A stretch of DNA of 51,042 nt, taken from UBA1234 sp964400015 (GTDB taxonomy: Bacteria; Bacillota; Clostridia; TANB77; UBA1234). A program made the position numbers and the translations under genes. How positions within the stretch are numbered: position 1 is the first letter of the stretch; each line of letters begins with the position of its first letter. Below the pieces are notes generated by a model. It worked only from the letters and a program-made list of their open reading frames with translations. It did no database searches and had not been told where the DNA came from. Below are positions 17,877 to 25,348 of this stretch, piece after piece. The stretch is taken from NCBI GenBank assembly GCA_964400015.1, contig CAYNRR010000009.1, positions 1 through 51,042 of the forward strand. Direction: 5' to 3'.

Positions 17877-19166
17877 TTAATTGATTCTTCTTGATGTTCC
17901 ACCTTCTAACATAGTAACTGCTAAAATAACATCTGAATTTCTTAAAGTGCCATCTTCCTCATTTATATCATTTACTAATATTTCGTAATACAAATAATTT
18001 TTCCCGTTAGTTTGAATTATATTTATAGTGTTTACCGTTATATCACCTAAGTTTGAAAAACCTGTTTCTATTTCTGTGATTTTTTTATCTCCATTATATA
18101 GTACTGCTCGCGAACCATCTGCAACAGCTGAATACCCACCTACATATAGCTCATTGAAAGAACCATTGTATTCTTCTACTTTGTTTGTCTTTGAATCATA
18201 TTTGTATAATTTCGTATCATATACTGCTCCAATTTCATATTTTGCAGCTTCACTTATAATAACTTTAGTATAAAAATATACATCATTAAATGTTTCTTTT
18301 TTATTCTTTTTAGTATTATTTAAATTTAACGGTCTAGTATATTTAGTGTCTATTACTTCCAATGTATCAAAATTGTCAATCAATATTTTTTTAGTATCTG
18401 CTGTTTCATCTTTATTTAACTTTTTAGAGATTTGTTTTATATATTGTGTACCGTTATCTTCACTTATAAATGCATAAACATAGTCATCTGTTGTTACAAC
18501 AGCTTTCACACTTTGCTTTCTTGTGTTTATGTTATCTAATGTCATCATTCTTAAAGATTCTTTATCAAGTGCAACAATTATTGTATTACTTGTTCCAGAT
18601 GTTGAATAATAATATACTTTATCGTCGTCCTCTCCTGCTCTTATAAAGTCACCAACAGCAATATATTCAATATCTTTTGCCATATATGTCGAAGGATAAT
18701 ACGTTAGCTTGTACAAGTTGCCATCTTGTAGCATTACAAATCCATTCGGCTCAAGCATGAATTGCAATTCGCCTTCACAAAACATATCGGCTTTTTTCTT
18801 TTCTAAATCATATATATAGACTTTTGAGTCATCATAAAACAGTTTGTTTTCAAAAAACCATAACTTTATGTTTTCTAAGGAATTTGAAAATGTTGTTATT
18901 ATTTCTTTCGAATTGTTAGTATCCGAATCAACCGGAACTTTAAGTAAAACATTAGTTGTTTTGCCATTTTGCATCATTTTTGTAGAGCAATATATATAGT
19001 CTTTATGTTGAATAACCGTTTCACCATTATTTAATGAATCTACTAATTCTTCTTCCTTTTCTTTAGGTGTACTTGTGAAATGAATATAAACAGTTAATAT
19101 TATTATTACAACTGCAGAAATTAAAATTGCTAAAACTTTTAAAGCTTTCATATCATACTTTGGCAT
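17877..19166 (-). CDS. Membrane-anchored extracytoplasmic protein, function unknown
   Basis: 429 aa. An N-terminal hydrophobic segment (about residues 8-29) anchors a mostly beta-strand ectodomain. Repeated short units such as KVYIYDLEKKKADMF, NLYKLTYYPS and KLYKYDSKTNKVEEY resemble the DUF5050-like beta-propeller repeats of Clostridia exported proteins. No catalytic motif is seen. The ATG at 19166 follows GAGGAG. It lies 35 bp downstream of trmB and may be co-transcribed. Confidence 0.8.
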   Translation of the reverse strand: MPKYDMKALKVLAILISAVVIIILTVYIHFTSTPKEKEEELVDSLNNGETVIQHKDYIYCSTKMMQNGKTTNVLLKVPVDSDTNNSKEIITTFSNSLENIKLWFFENKLFYDDSKVYIYDLEKKKADMFCEGELQFMLEPNGFVMLQDGNLYKLTYYPSTYMAKDIEYIAVGDFIRAGEDDDKVYYYSTSGTSNTIIVALDKESLRMMTLDNINTRKQSVKAVVTTDDYVYAFISEDNGTQYIKQISKKLNKDETADTKKILIDNFDTLEVIDTKYTRPLNLNNTKKNKKETFNDVYFYTKVIISEAAKYEIGAVYDTKLYKYDSKTNKVEEYNGSFNELYVGGYSAVADGSRAVLYNGDKKITEIETGFSNLGDITVNTINIIQTNGKNYLYYEILVNDINEEDGTLRNSDVILAVTMLEGGTSRRIN

Positions 19167-19201
19167 TTGGCATACACTCCTCTTCTTCTTTTGTTTCTTT
19201 T

Positions 19202-19840
19202 TTAATCTTTATATGCTTTTAATCTGTTTATTGGAACTCCTAGGCTGCTGAATTTTTCTTCATATTCTGTAGGAACATTTTCGCTATCATTTAATGAATA
19301 TAAATCATATGTAACTTCTTCTATAGTATATCCGTATTCTTGTATACTTTGAAGTGAAAAATCAAAAAATTTTCTATTATCCGTTTTTTGAATTATATTC
19401 TTTTTATTTTTAAAGATATTGTCATACTTTGAAAGATATGTACTACTTGTTAATCTCCTTTTTTCATGTTTACTCTTTGGCCAAGGATCTGAAAAATTTA
19501 AATATAGTAAATCAATTTCTTTTTCAAACACTTCGCTAATATCCTCTGCATCAAATAATAATAATTTTAAATTTGTTAAAGGAGTTTCTAAAGCTTCTAA
19601 TTGAGCAACAGCTCTAACAAGTACACTATCATATTTTTCAATTCCAATAAAGTTTATATTAGGATATTTTTGAGCCATATTTATTATAAATTTGCCTTTT
19701 CCCATACCTATTTCTATGCGAATTGGGTTGTCATTGCCAAAAACTTCATTCCATTTACCTTTTATTTCCTTTGGATTTTCTACATAATATGTCGATTTTT
19801 GAACAATTTCTTTTGCACCTTTTACTTTTTTTAATCTCAT
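19202..19840 (-). CDS. trmB: tRNA (guanine-N7-)-methyltransferase
   Basis: 212 aa, normal for the family. It methylates G46 in the variable loop of tRNAs. Visible are the SAM-binding region IEIGMGKGKFI, FIGIEKYDSVL and the TrmB signature NFSDPWPKSKHEKRRL. The ATG at 19840 follows AAAGGA. It is divergent from the SGD/SGE-repeat surface protein. Confidence 0.95.
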   Translation of the reverse strand: MRLKKVKGAKEIVQKSTYYVENPKEIKGKWNEVFGNDNPIRIEIGMGKGKFIINMAQKYPNINFIGIEKYDSVLVRAVAQLEALETPLTNLKLLLFDAEDISEVFEKEIDLLYLNFSDPWPKSKHEKRRLTSSTYLSKYDNIFKNKKNIIQKTDNRKFFDFSLQSIQEYGYTIEEVTYDLYSLNDSENVPTEYEEKFSSLGVPINRLKAYKD

Positions 19841-19926
19841 TTTACAATCCTTTCCATGTTTGTACGATTTATGTTAATTTTAAAGCCATAATAATACAAA
19901 GAATTTAATTTTTTTTATATTTTTTA

Positions 19927-19956
19927 TGGACATTTTACTTTTTGTTATTATATAAT
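19927..19956 (+). promoter_or_regulatory. Promoter of the SGD/SGE-repeat protein
   Basis: TGGACA (5/6 to consensus), 18-bp spacer, perfect TATAAT, about 57 bp before the ATG at 20013. Confidence 0.7.
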
Positions 19957-20012
19957 ACCTACGACAGTTATTCAAACAGAATTGTCAAAATTTAATAGGA
20001 GGCTGATTGAAT

Positions 20013-20393
20013 ATGGCAAAGAAAATCGCGTTGTTACTTTCTTTAGTTATGATGCTATCTTTCTCTTGCGTATTTGCTACAGAACTTGAAAATGCTGCAG
20101 AACCTGAAGATAAAGCAACTGAACTTGTTTTATCTGGTGACGAAGCTACTTCAGGTGAAGAAAGTGTTTCTGGTGAAGATGAACTTTCTGGTGATGTAGC
20201 AGACGTTTCTGGAGAAGTTGAAACTCCAGTTTCAGGTGAAGATGCTCAAGAACCTGCTGATACAGACGCAGACACAGACGTACCATCAACTACTGATGAT
20301 GAAGAAGAAAATAGCTCTGTTGTAGCAGCAGTTATAGCAATCGTTGTAGTTGTTGCAATCATTGCTATCGTATGTGTATTAAAGAAAAAATAA
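20013..20393 (+). CDS. Exported SGD/SGE-repeat protein with C-terminal membrane anchor
   Basis: 126 aa, function unknown. A signal peptide (about residues 1-22, ending CVFA) is followed by an acidic low-complexity linker with at least six SGD/SGE units (about 35-80), then a Thr/Asp/Glu stretch, a strongly hydrophobic anchor (about 98-121) and a final KKK. It looks like a wall-spanning spacer or stalk anchored in the membrane. The ATG at 20013 is chosen over TTG at 20007 because of its spacing from AGGAGG. The strong promoter suggests good expression. Confidence 0.85.
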   Translation: MAKKIALLLSLVMMLSFSCVFATELENAAEPEDKATELVLSGDEATSGEESVSGEDELSGDVADVSGEVETPVSGEDAQEPADTDADTDVPSTTDDEEENSSVVAAVIAIVVVVAIIAIVCVLKKK

Positions 20394-20396
20394 TAC

Positions 20397-20428
20397 ATAA
20401 AAAACTGACGTTTTAAACGTCAGTTTTT
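20397..20428. terminator. Bidirectional terminator between SGD/SGE protein and ytfJ
   Basis: AAAACTGACGTTT and its complement form a near-perfect palindrome with A and T runs on both sides, overlapping the ytfJ stop codon. It serves two convergent genes separated by only 19 bp. Confidence 0.85.
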
Positions 20429-20913
20429 TCTTTTTGTTTTTCATCTTCATATTCATATTTATAACATCCACACTCTTCTTTTTCGCATTCGCACTTTTCT
20501 TCGTTGCAACACTTAGATGCAATTTTGTCCAAAATATTTGGAACATAGTCTAATAATTTATCTAATGCATTACAATGATCTACTGGTATAAATTTAGGGC
20601 AACTCTCCTGTTCTCCACCACTTACTATTATAAAGCCCACAGGCGAAATATTAACTCCTGCTCCACTTCCACCACCAAAAGGTAAACGATAAATGATATC
20701 TTCATCTAACCCCTCTTTTTTGTATTGATCTATTGCTTCTCCTGTAAACTCGCTTCCACCTGCTGCAAAGCCAAATGTAACTTTTGAAATTGGTATTATT
20801 ACAGTACCATTTATTGTTTCTATTGCATCACCAACTATTGTATTTACATCTATCATTTCTCGTAAATTACTCATAGCTGTATTCATTAAACCCTCTATAG
20901 GATGATTGCTCAT
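20413..20913 (-). CDS. ytfJ: Sporulation protein YtfJ (GerW family)
   Basis: 166 aa. It starts MSNHPIEGLMNTAMSNLREM and contains the family core GTVIIPISKVTFGFAAGGSEF and the Gly-rich FGGGSGAGV segment (about residues 70-95). In Bacillus GerW/YtfJ is a forespore protein needed for L-alanine germination. The C-terminal extension has a cysteine-rich, charged tail (CCNEEKCECEKEECGC) that is longer than usual and could bind metal. The ATG at 20913 follows AAGGAGG and lies inside the end of the DUF2953 gene (47-bp overlap), so the two are translationally coupled. Confidence 0.92.
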   Translation of the reverse strand: MSNHPIEGLMNTAMSNLREMIDVNTIVGDAIETINGTVIIPISKVTFGFAAGGSEFTGEAIDQYKKEGLDEDIIYRLPFGGGSGAGVNISPVGFIIVSGGEQESCPKFIPVDHCNALDKLLDYVPNILDKIASKCCNEEKCECEKEECGCYKYEYEDEKQKEKTDV

Positions 20914-21439
20914 ACTTTTTCCTCCTTCTTTTCTCCTTATTATTTCTTTGAACATATATAATTAACCATATAATATTTAATATAGTAATATTCAAATCTA
21001 TTTTTATTTCTCCACTAATTTCAAAGTCTTTAAAGTTAGGTTCAATTTTATATGATAGCTTTCCATTTTTATTATTTATTTTTTGATAAATAATCGGAAT
21101 AATACTTGAGATAAATATTGTTAGAAACGTAGTAGCAAATATAAATGGTGTACCTATTTTTAATGATATATCTAATTTTTTTATTTCTATCAAATCTAAT
21201 ATTTCAGGAATATCTTTATTGAAAGAATTTAATATTTTTATATCTTCTTTAGGTTTGTACAATATATTATCTAGTGAGAATTTGATTTCATGTTCAATTT
21301 TTTTCTTAAATATTTTTCCTTTTATGGTTGCTATATTTTTTTGTATGCTAACTTCAAAACTAAGCTTTAACTTTAAAAAAGTGATTATATAGATTAAAAT
21401 ACTAATTAAAAACAAAAAAATAATAAGTGTCGTCTTCAT
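20867..21439 (-). CDS. DUF2953 family membrane protein
   Basis: 190 aa. Hydrophobic segments lie at about residues 3-22, 100-120 and 152-168. The pattern LKLKLSFEV...LSYKIEPNFKDFEISGEIKI matches DUF2953 proteins, which in Firmicutes are encoded just before ytfJ/gerW. The order here (DUF2953 then ytfJ, overlapping by 47 bp) supports both calls. The exact role in spores is not established. The start region lacks a strong binding site. Confidence 0.82.
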   Translation of the reverse strand: MKTTLIIFLFLISILIYIITFLKLKLSFEVSIQKNIATIKGKIFKKKIEHEIKFSLDNILYKPKEDIKILNSFNKDIPEILDLIEIKKLDISLKIGTPFIFATTFLTIFISSIIPIIYQKINNKNGKLSYKIEPNFKDFEISGEIKIDLNITILNIIWLIIYVQRNNKEKRRRKKYEQSSYRGFNEYSYE

Positions 21440-21525
21440 AACACTTATTATTTCCTAACTTTATTAAATTATTCTACTTAAGAAAAAATCACAATTTCAG
21501 TACATAATTCATAATCTTAATAAAA

Positions 21526-21771
21526 CTATTTTTCTAATAAATTTTTAGCTTTTTCTTCAGATATTATATTATTTTCAATTCCAAATTTAATCAATTCTTG
21601 CTTTTCGGAATCAGAATTTAATTCATCCAAGCGTTCATAAAACAAATTATATGAATTTGTTATTTTACCATCTTCATCAAACATATAAGAACTAAAAAAA
21701 ATATACGTTCCTACTAATATTGCTACAGCTACTATTAAGATAATAAAAATAATAAATTTTCTTTTTTTCAT
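21526..21771 (-). CDS. Small single-pass membrane protein of the LytTR operon
   Basis: 81 aa, not recognised by family. Lys/Arg-rich N-terminus, one membrane segment (about residues 5-28), then a polar helical domain ending LLEK (a short SHOCT-like helix, IISEEKAKNLL, is possible). The ATG at 21771 follows GAGGTG with a 6-nt gap. That site overlaps the stop of the preceding gene, so it is the third cistron of the LytTR operon. It may act as, or with, an inhibitor of the regulator. Confidence 0.7.
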   Translation of the reverse strand: MKKRKFIIFIILIVAVAILVGTYIFFSSYMFDEDGKITNSYNLFYERLDELNSDSEKQELIKFGIENNIISEEKAKNLLEK

Positions 21772-21781
21772 ATAAATCACC

Positions 21782-22048
21782 TCATCTTATTTTTTTTAGT
21801 TTTTTATTCAACACCCTAACAATTATAAGTCCATAAATTAAATTTAGCACATACATACATATAAAAACAAAAGTATAAATTTTAAAACATTTTTTATAAT
21901 TTATGTTTACTAATTCTATTAAACTTTCTGGTGAATCACTTAGATGCAAAATGAATATATATTCTACCAACGAAACTATCATAAAAAAAATTAAAAAGCC
22001 AATTAAATAATATAATATCACTTCAATTACATCACTTCTTTTTTTCAT
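21782..22048 (-). CDS. Small two-pass membrane protein, putative LytTR partner
   Basis: 88 aa with hydrophobic segments at about residues 10-33 and 52-75 and a basic C-terminus. The ATG at 22048 starts 1 nt after the LytTR stop, and its AAAGGAG binding site lies inside the LytTR coding end, so translation is coupled. In streptococcal LytTR regulatory systems (HdrRM, BrsRM) the regulator gene is followed by a membrane inhibitor; the position fits that role, but the protein is shorter than HdrM. It ends in TGA. Confidence 0.72.
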   Translation of the reverse strand: MKKRSDVIEVILYYLIGFLIFFMIVSLVEYIFILHLSDSPESLIELVNINYKKCFKIYTFVFICMYVLNLIYGLIIVRVLNKKLKKIR

Positions 22049-22049
22049 G

Positions 22050-22514
22050 TTAAACACTCCTTTCATTCATATATCTTAATATTTTCCCGATTTTTCTTCT
22101 TGAAACTACTTCTTCTGTATTATCATCAAAAATCACTATAATTTTTCCTGTTTCTCGCATATCAAAACATTTTACGTGAATAATGTTTATAATACATGAT
22201 TTAGATATTCTTATAAAATTTGAATCCAGCTCTTCAATTTCATAAAGTTTTCTTTTTGTTCTATATATCGCATCTTTAGTTTTGCAATAATTATATTTTT
22301 TATCACTAAAGAAGCATATAATTTCTTCATACTTTATTTCTACAACCTTATTTTCAAAATACACTAAAAATTTTTTTGCCATATAACTTTCAAAATTATT
22401 TATATATTTAATCAAATCATTTATTTCTTCATTATCTTCCGAAAATTTTATCAAAATATCTATATTATTTTTTCCTAAATTCATTGTCTTTTTACTTGTA
22501 ACATTTATTTTCAT
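22050..22514 (-). CDS. Stand-alone LytTR-family DNA-binding regulator
   Basis: 154 aa. There is no receiver domain; the LytTR domain spans about residues 45-150, with IICFFSDKKYNYCKTKD, YRTKRKLYEIEELDSNFIRISKSCIINI and DDNTEEVVSRRKI. LytTR proteins bind direct 9-bp repeats with a beta-rich domain. The N-terminal 45 residues are predicted to form a helical/beta segment of unknown function. The gene heads an operon with two small membrane proteins and has a matching repeat pair upstream, which implies autoregulation. Confidence 0.9.
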   Translation of the reverse strand: MKINVTSKKTMNLGKNNIDILIKFSEDNEEINDLIKYINNFESYMAKKFLVYFENKVVEIKYEEIICFFSDKKYNYCKTKDAIYRTKRKLYEIEELDSNFIRISKSCIINIIHVKCFDMRETGKIIVIFDDNTEEVVSRRKIGKILRYMNERSV

Positions 22515-22536
22515 ACAGATACCTCCATTAAATATT

Positions 22537-22603
22537 ATTATATAACTAAATGTACTTATTTTCTATTATTTAAGATATATGGTTTTATTAAAAGACAAAC
22601 GCA
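22537..22603 (-). promoter_or_regulatory. LytTR-type repeat pair and weak -35 promoter of the LytTR operon
   Basis: On the minus strand: TGCGTTTGT (22603-22595), 11 bp, ACCATATAT (22583-22575), 10 bp, weak -35 AGAAAA (22564-22559), 16 bp, TATAAT (22542-22537). The geometry is identical to the sites at 23122-23189 and 25215-25281, although these repeats are more degenerate. The poor -35 fits activator dependence. Confidence 0.6.
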
Positions 22604-22635
22604 AACATAATTATACTGGTAGTTCTTTTTAATAC

Positions 22636-22663
22636 AAAAAGAGAGCGTCTTTTAGACGCTCTC
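22636..22663 (-). terminator. Terminator of the small exported protein gene
   Basis: GAGAGCGTC-TAAAA-GACGCTCTC followed by TTTTTG on the minus strand, 40 bp after the stop at 22703. Confidence 0.85.
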
Positions 22664-22702
22664 CCAAAAGTAAGCATTGTTATTTGTTAAATTTTTATCT
22701 CT

Positions 22703-23062
22703 TTAGTAACTAATTGTAACTGTTACATTCGCAGACCCTGTTAAAGAAACTTCTGCAACATACCGACCAGGATCTGTGAAAAATACTCGTTTTTTTATTG
22801 AAGTATTACCTGAAAATTCAATTGAATTGTTGTAATAACTACCATCAGGTTTCATTATCTGAATAACACCATATCCAACTCCAGAAGTAATTTCAATATC
22901 AAATTCAAAATACTTTGGAGAATCTGAAGCATACAATTCAATTTTTCCTGAAGTGTCGATATGTTTTGTTACTGAGTCAATTTCTGCCGCATATGCTACA
23001 TTCGAAAAAACAAGTGCAAATATCAGACACAGAACAATAATAAGGTTAAGTTTTCTTTTCAT
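22703..23062 (-). CDS. Small exported beta-sandwich-like protein, LytTR-regulated
   Basis: 119 aa with a signal peptide (about residues 1-26, ending AYAAE). The mature part is rich in beta-strand patterns and resembles small pre-peptidase-like or Ig-like secreted domains (FTDPGRYVAEVSLTGSANVTV). Function unknown. The gene is monocistronic with its own terminator and a strong LytTR-type promoter. It contains one codon-aligned CGG (22765-22763, residue 100) that must be read as a normal triplet to keep the sensible C-terminus, unlike the other CGG codons nearby. Confidence 0.82.
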   Translation of the reverse strand: MKRKLNLIIVLCLIFALVFSNVAYAAEIDSVTKHIDTSGKIELYASDSPKYFEFDIEITSGVGYGVIQIMKPDGSYYNNSIEFSGNTSIKKRVFFTDPGRYVAEVSLTGSANVTVTISY

Positions 23063-23121
23063 AAAAAACCTCCTATTTAGTACAATGCTTACTTTTTATA
23101 ACAATTATTAAATCCTATGAA

Positions 23122-23189
23122 ATTATAATTACTAAATTCTTTATCGTCAATAAAGTAAGTACAAACGGTCTTTTTTAGCGATAAACGGT
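23122..23189 (-). promoter_or_regulatory. LytTR-type direct repeats and promoter of the small exported protein
   Basis: On the minus strand: ACCGTTTAT (23189-23181), 11 bp, ACCGTTTGT (23169-23161), 10 bp, -35 TTGACG (23150-23145), 17 bp, -10 TATAAT (23127-23122). Both 9-mers fit the described LytTR half-site pattern [TA][AC][CA]GTTN[AG][TG]. Confidence 0.75.
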
Positions 23190-23191
23190 TT

Positions 23192-24319
23192 TTATTGCTG
23201 AATATAAAAACTCCAATCAAAAAGCACCTTATTAGGTATTTTATTTTCTAGTACTCCACAATAAATAATTTCTCTTTTTTGTAATTCATAAGCAATCAAA
23301 TAATTTTTATCAGGATATATACTATCTATAATAGTATATAAAACATTCTCATGTACTCTACTGCTATCCCTTAATTTCATCGTTTCTATATTATTAGGCA
23401 AGTTTTGAATTTTATGATTTGAGAATAAAGACAAATCAAAATCAATCATTTTGCAATCTATTTGCTGATAATATCCCGCTTCATTTTTATCTGTTGCAAA
23501 TAGAGCTACAAGTTCATTTTTAGTACTCGAAAGATGATATAATAATCCATCTTCAAATCTTAAACATTTTATTATGCCATAATCCATACTAAATGAAGTA
23601 ATAGTTGAATACATCTCGTCTTTTTCATAATCGACTGTATATTCGCCCAAATATATAATTCCATTTCTTATTAAAATGTTTGATTCTAATAAATCTGTTC
23701 TATTCCTAATCATTCCTGCATAAGGTATACTGATTTTAGTGCAAAAATTGTCGTTAATATTAGTTTTAACTACCATTACTTCGTTTTCAAATGTTAAAAA
23801 GACGTAAATCATATTTTCATCTAAATATGTTCCTAGTAACGTTGCATCTCCCACATTACATTCTGCTATTTTCAAATCACCAGCTATATTATATATAATA
23901 CTAAGCTCGCCGTTTTCTTCATACCAATTGTTTAAAATTAGTACTTCAACGCCATCAAAATTTTTATAATCAAAAATTTGTCCTAGCTGCCTTACCATCT
24001 CTTTACCATCTTTGTATCCCAAAGGTTTGGCAAATTTTTTCGTAATTTCTTCATCAGAGAATATATGTGAATACGCTAAATAATAGTGGTCTGCTGATTC
24101 TTCTAATTTGTTATTGCTCAAAAGGAAAGTGTTACTGTCACTTAGTCCTGATGCGCCTGTGCTATAACAAAGTATAGCTTGAACATAGTTAGGCAAATTT
24201 TTATCATTCATGTTTCTTATCATTACTTTGTTATTACTAATATTAAAACCCCAAGCTAATATACTTATGCAAGTAAAAAACACTACCACAAAAATTAAAA
24301 TTCTAATTGCTTTTTTCAT
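23192..24319 (-). CDS. Exported or membrane-anchored protein, function unknown
   Basis: 375 aa. It has one N-terminal hydrophobic segment (about residues 4-24) and a mostly beta ectodomain with repeated short strands (FLTFENEVMVVKT, GIIYLGEYTVDYE). No catalytic motif or known family is recognised; the pattern is propeller-like. It starts 41 bp after the amidase-like gene without a terminator between, so the two form an operon driven by the LytTR-type promoter at 25215-25281. It may work with the amidase at the cell surface. Confidence 0.75.
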   Translation of the reverse strand: MKKAIRILIFVVVFFTCISILAWGFNISNNKVMIRNMNDKNLPNYVQAILCYSTGASGLSDSNTFLLSNNKLEESADHYYLAYSHIFSDEEITKKFAKPLGYKDGKEMVRQLGQIFDYKNFDGVEVLILNNWYEENGELSIIYNIAGDLKIAECNVGDATLLGTYLDENMIYVFLTFENEVMVVKTNINDNFCTKISIPYAGMIRNRTDLLESNILIRNGIIYLGEYTVDYEKDEMYSTITSFSMDYGIIKCLRFEDGLLYHLSSTKNELVALFATDKNEAGYYQQIDCKMIDFDLSLFSNHKIQNLPNNIETMKLRDSSRVHENVLYTIIDSIYPDKNYLIAYELQKREIIYCGVLENKIPNKVLFDWSFYIQQ

Positions 24320-24360
24320 AAGCTCTCCTTCTTCTTGAGGTTGTTAATATTCCGAAAACA

Positions 24361-25104
24361 TTACCAACCTGTTCCATTCCAGTTTATACTAACTTTTTGC
24401 GTTAGTCCCCACCAATCAACTATATTTTGAGGAGTTACAGTATCTGCTTCATTATATGAAAAAGAGTGATTGGCACCATGCTTATATGCTTTCCACACTA
24501 ATGTCGCACAATTCAAGTTCGAATCACTGTTCACACTAGGAAGTAATTGATATGACCACCCTCTTAAGCTAGTATGTGCATAATCTCCTGCTGCATATCG
24601 ATTAGATTCGGAAACATTGCTTGGATAATAAAGACGTACTTGATAATGCTCTTTCCATGTCGACAAATTCTGTTTTTGACTTACTTCTCCGTATCCTAGA
24701 GCTTCAACTGTGCTTGTACAATTTTCATATACAATTCCAGCATGTCCATGATTAACCCCTAATGTTGTATTATCTTTAGTAATGAGTATATTTCCTTTTG
24801 TTGCTACATCTTCAATTTTTTGGTATTGTTCTAATGTCATTTTAGTTTCAACATCTCCACCCGATGAACGACTCCCTCTCGATGAGTTAAGAATTATCGT
24901 ATTATTAGTAATTATATTACTTTCATCACATACAGGAACATCTCCATTTGGAGTTAATAGTTTGACTTTTGAAACATTTCTCGTTGGATCAGTAGCTATA
25001 AGCATTTGTAATGATGTCTCTTTTATGTTACTTGCATATGCTAAACTTAAAGTTAACAATAATATCATTGCTACAATTAAACATATTTTTATTTTTTTTA
25101 ACAC
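24361..25104 (-). CDS. Exported papain-like (YiiX/NlpC-P60-type) amidase
   Basis: About 247 aa. The GTG at 25104 is preferred because AAAGGAG directly abuts the ATG at 25113 and lies 9 nt from the GTG. A signal peptide (to about residue 24, SLAYA) precedes a Ser/Gly linker. The catalytic region has GNILITKD, NHGHAGIVYE with a likely catalytic His, VEALGYGEV, and later NCATLVWKAYK with a likely catalytic Cys. The His-before-Cys order is that of circularly permuted NlpC/P60 enzymes. It may hydrolyse peptidoglycan peptides or lipid esters. It is first gene of a two-gene LytTR-type operon. Confidence 0.75.
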   Translation of the reverse strand: MLKKIKICLIVAMILLLTLSLAYASNIKETSLQMLIATDPTRNVSKVKLLTPNGDVPVCDESNIITNNTIILNSSRGSRSSGGDVETKMTLEQYQKIEDVATKGNILITKDNTTLGVNHGHAGIVYENCTSTVEALGYGEVSQKQNLSTWKEHYQVRLYYPSNVSESNRYAAGDYAHTSLRGWSYQLLPSVNSDSNLNCATLVWKAYKHGANHSFSYNEADTVTPQNIVDWWGLTQKVSINWNGTGW

Positions 25105-25214
25105 GTCTAACATCTCCTTTTTACCAATAATATTTATATATATGCATGCATTTATATACTATAAATTATATTTAATTTATGTTTCATCATTTGTGATATA
25201 CAAATCATGTTATT

Positions 25215-25281
25215 ATTATATAAATTATTTCGTACTTGTCTACACTAAATAAATATACGGTAATATTATTAGATAAACGGT
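25215..25281 (-). promoter_or_regulatory. LytTR-type direct repeats and promoter of the amidase operon
   Basis: On the minus strand: ACCGTTTAT (25281-25273), 11 bp, ACCGTATAT (25261-25253), 10 bp, -35 TAGACA (25242-25237), 16 bp, TATAAT (25220-25215). The distal repeat is identical to that at 23181-23189 and the spacing is the same. Confidence 0.75.
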
Positions 25282-25301
25282 TTTTAATATTGTAAATTAA
25301 A

Positions 25302-25345
25302 ATAAAATAAACTAGATTATAAAAAACTAATCTAGCTTATTTTTT
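25302..25345 (-). terminator. Terminator of the SLH protein gene
   Basis: CTAGATTA, an 8-nt loop and TAATCTAG, flanked by A/T-rich runs, with a T-rich stretch on the minus strand just past the stop at 25349. Confidence 0.7.
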
Positions 25346-25348
25346 ATT

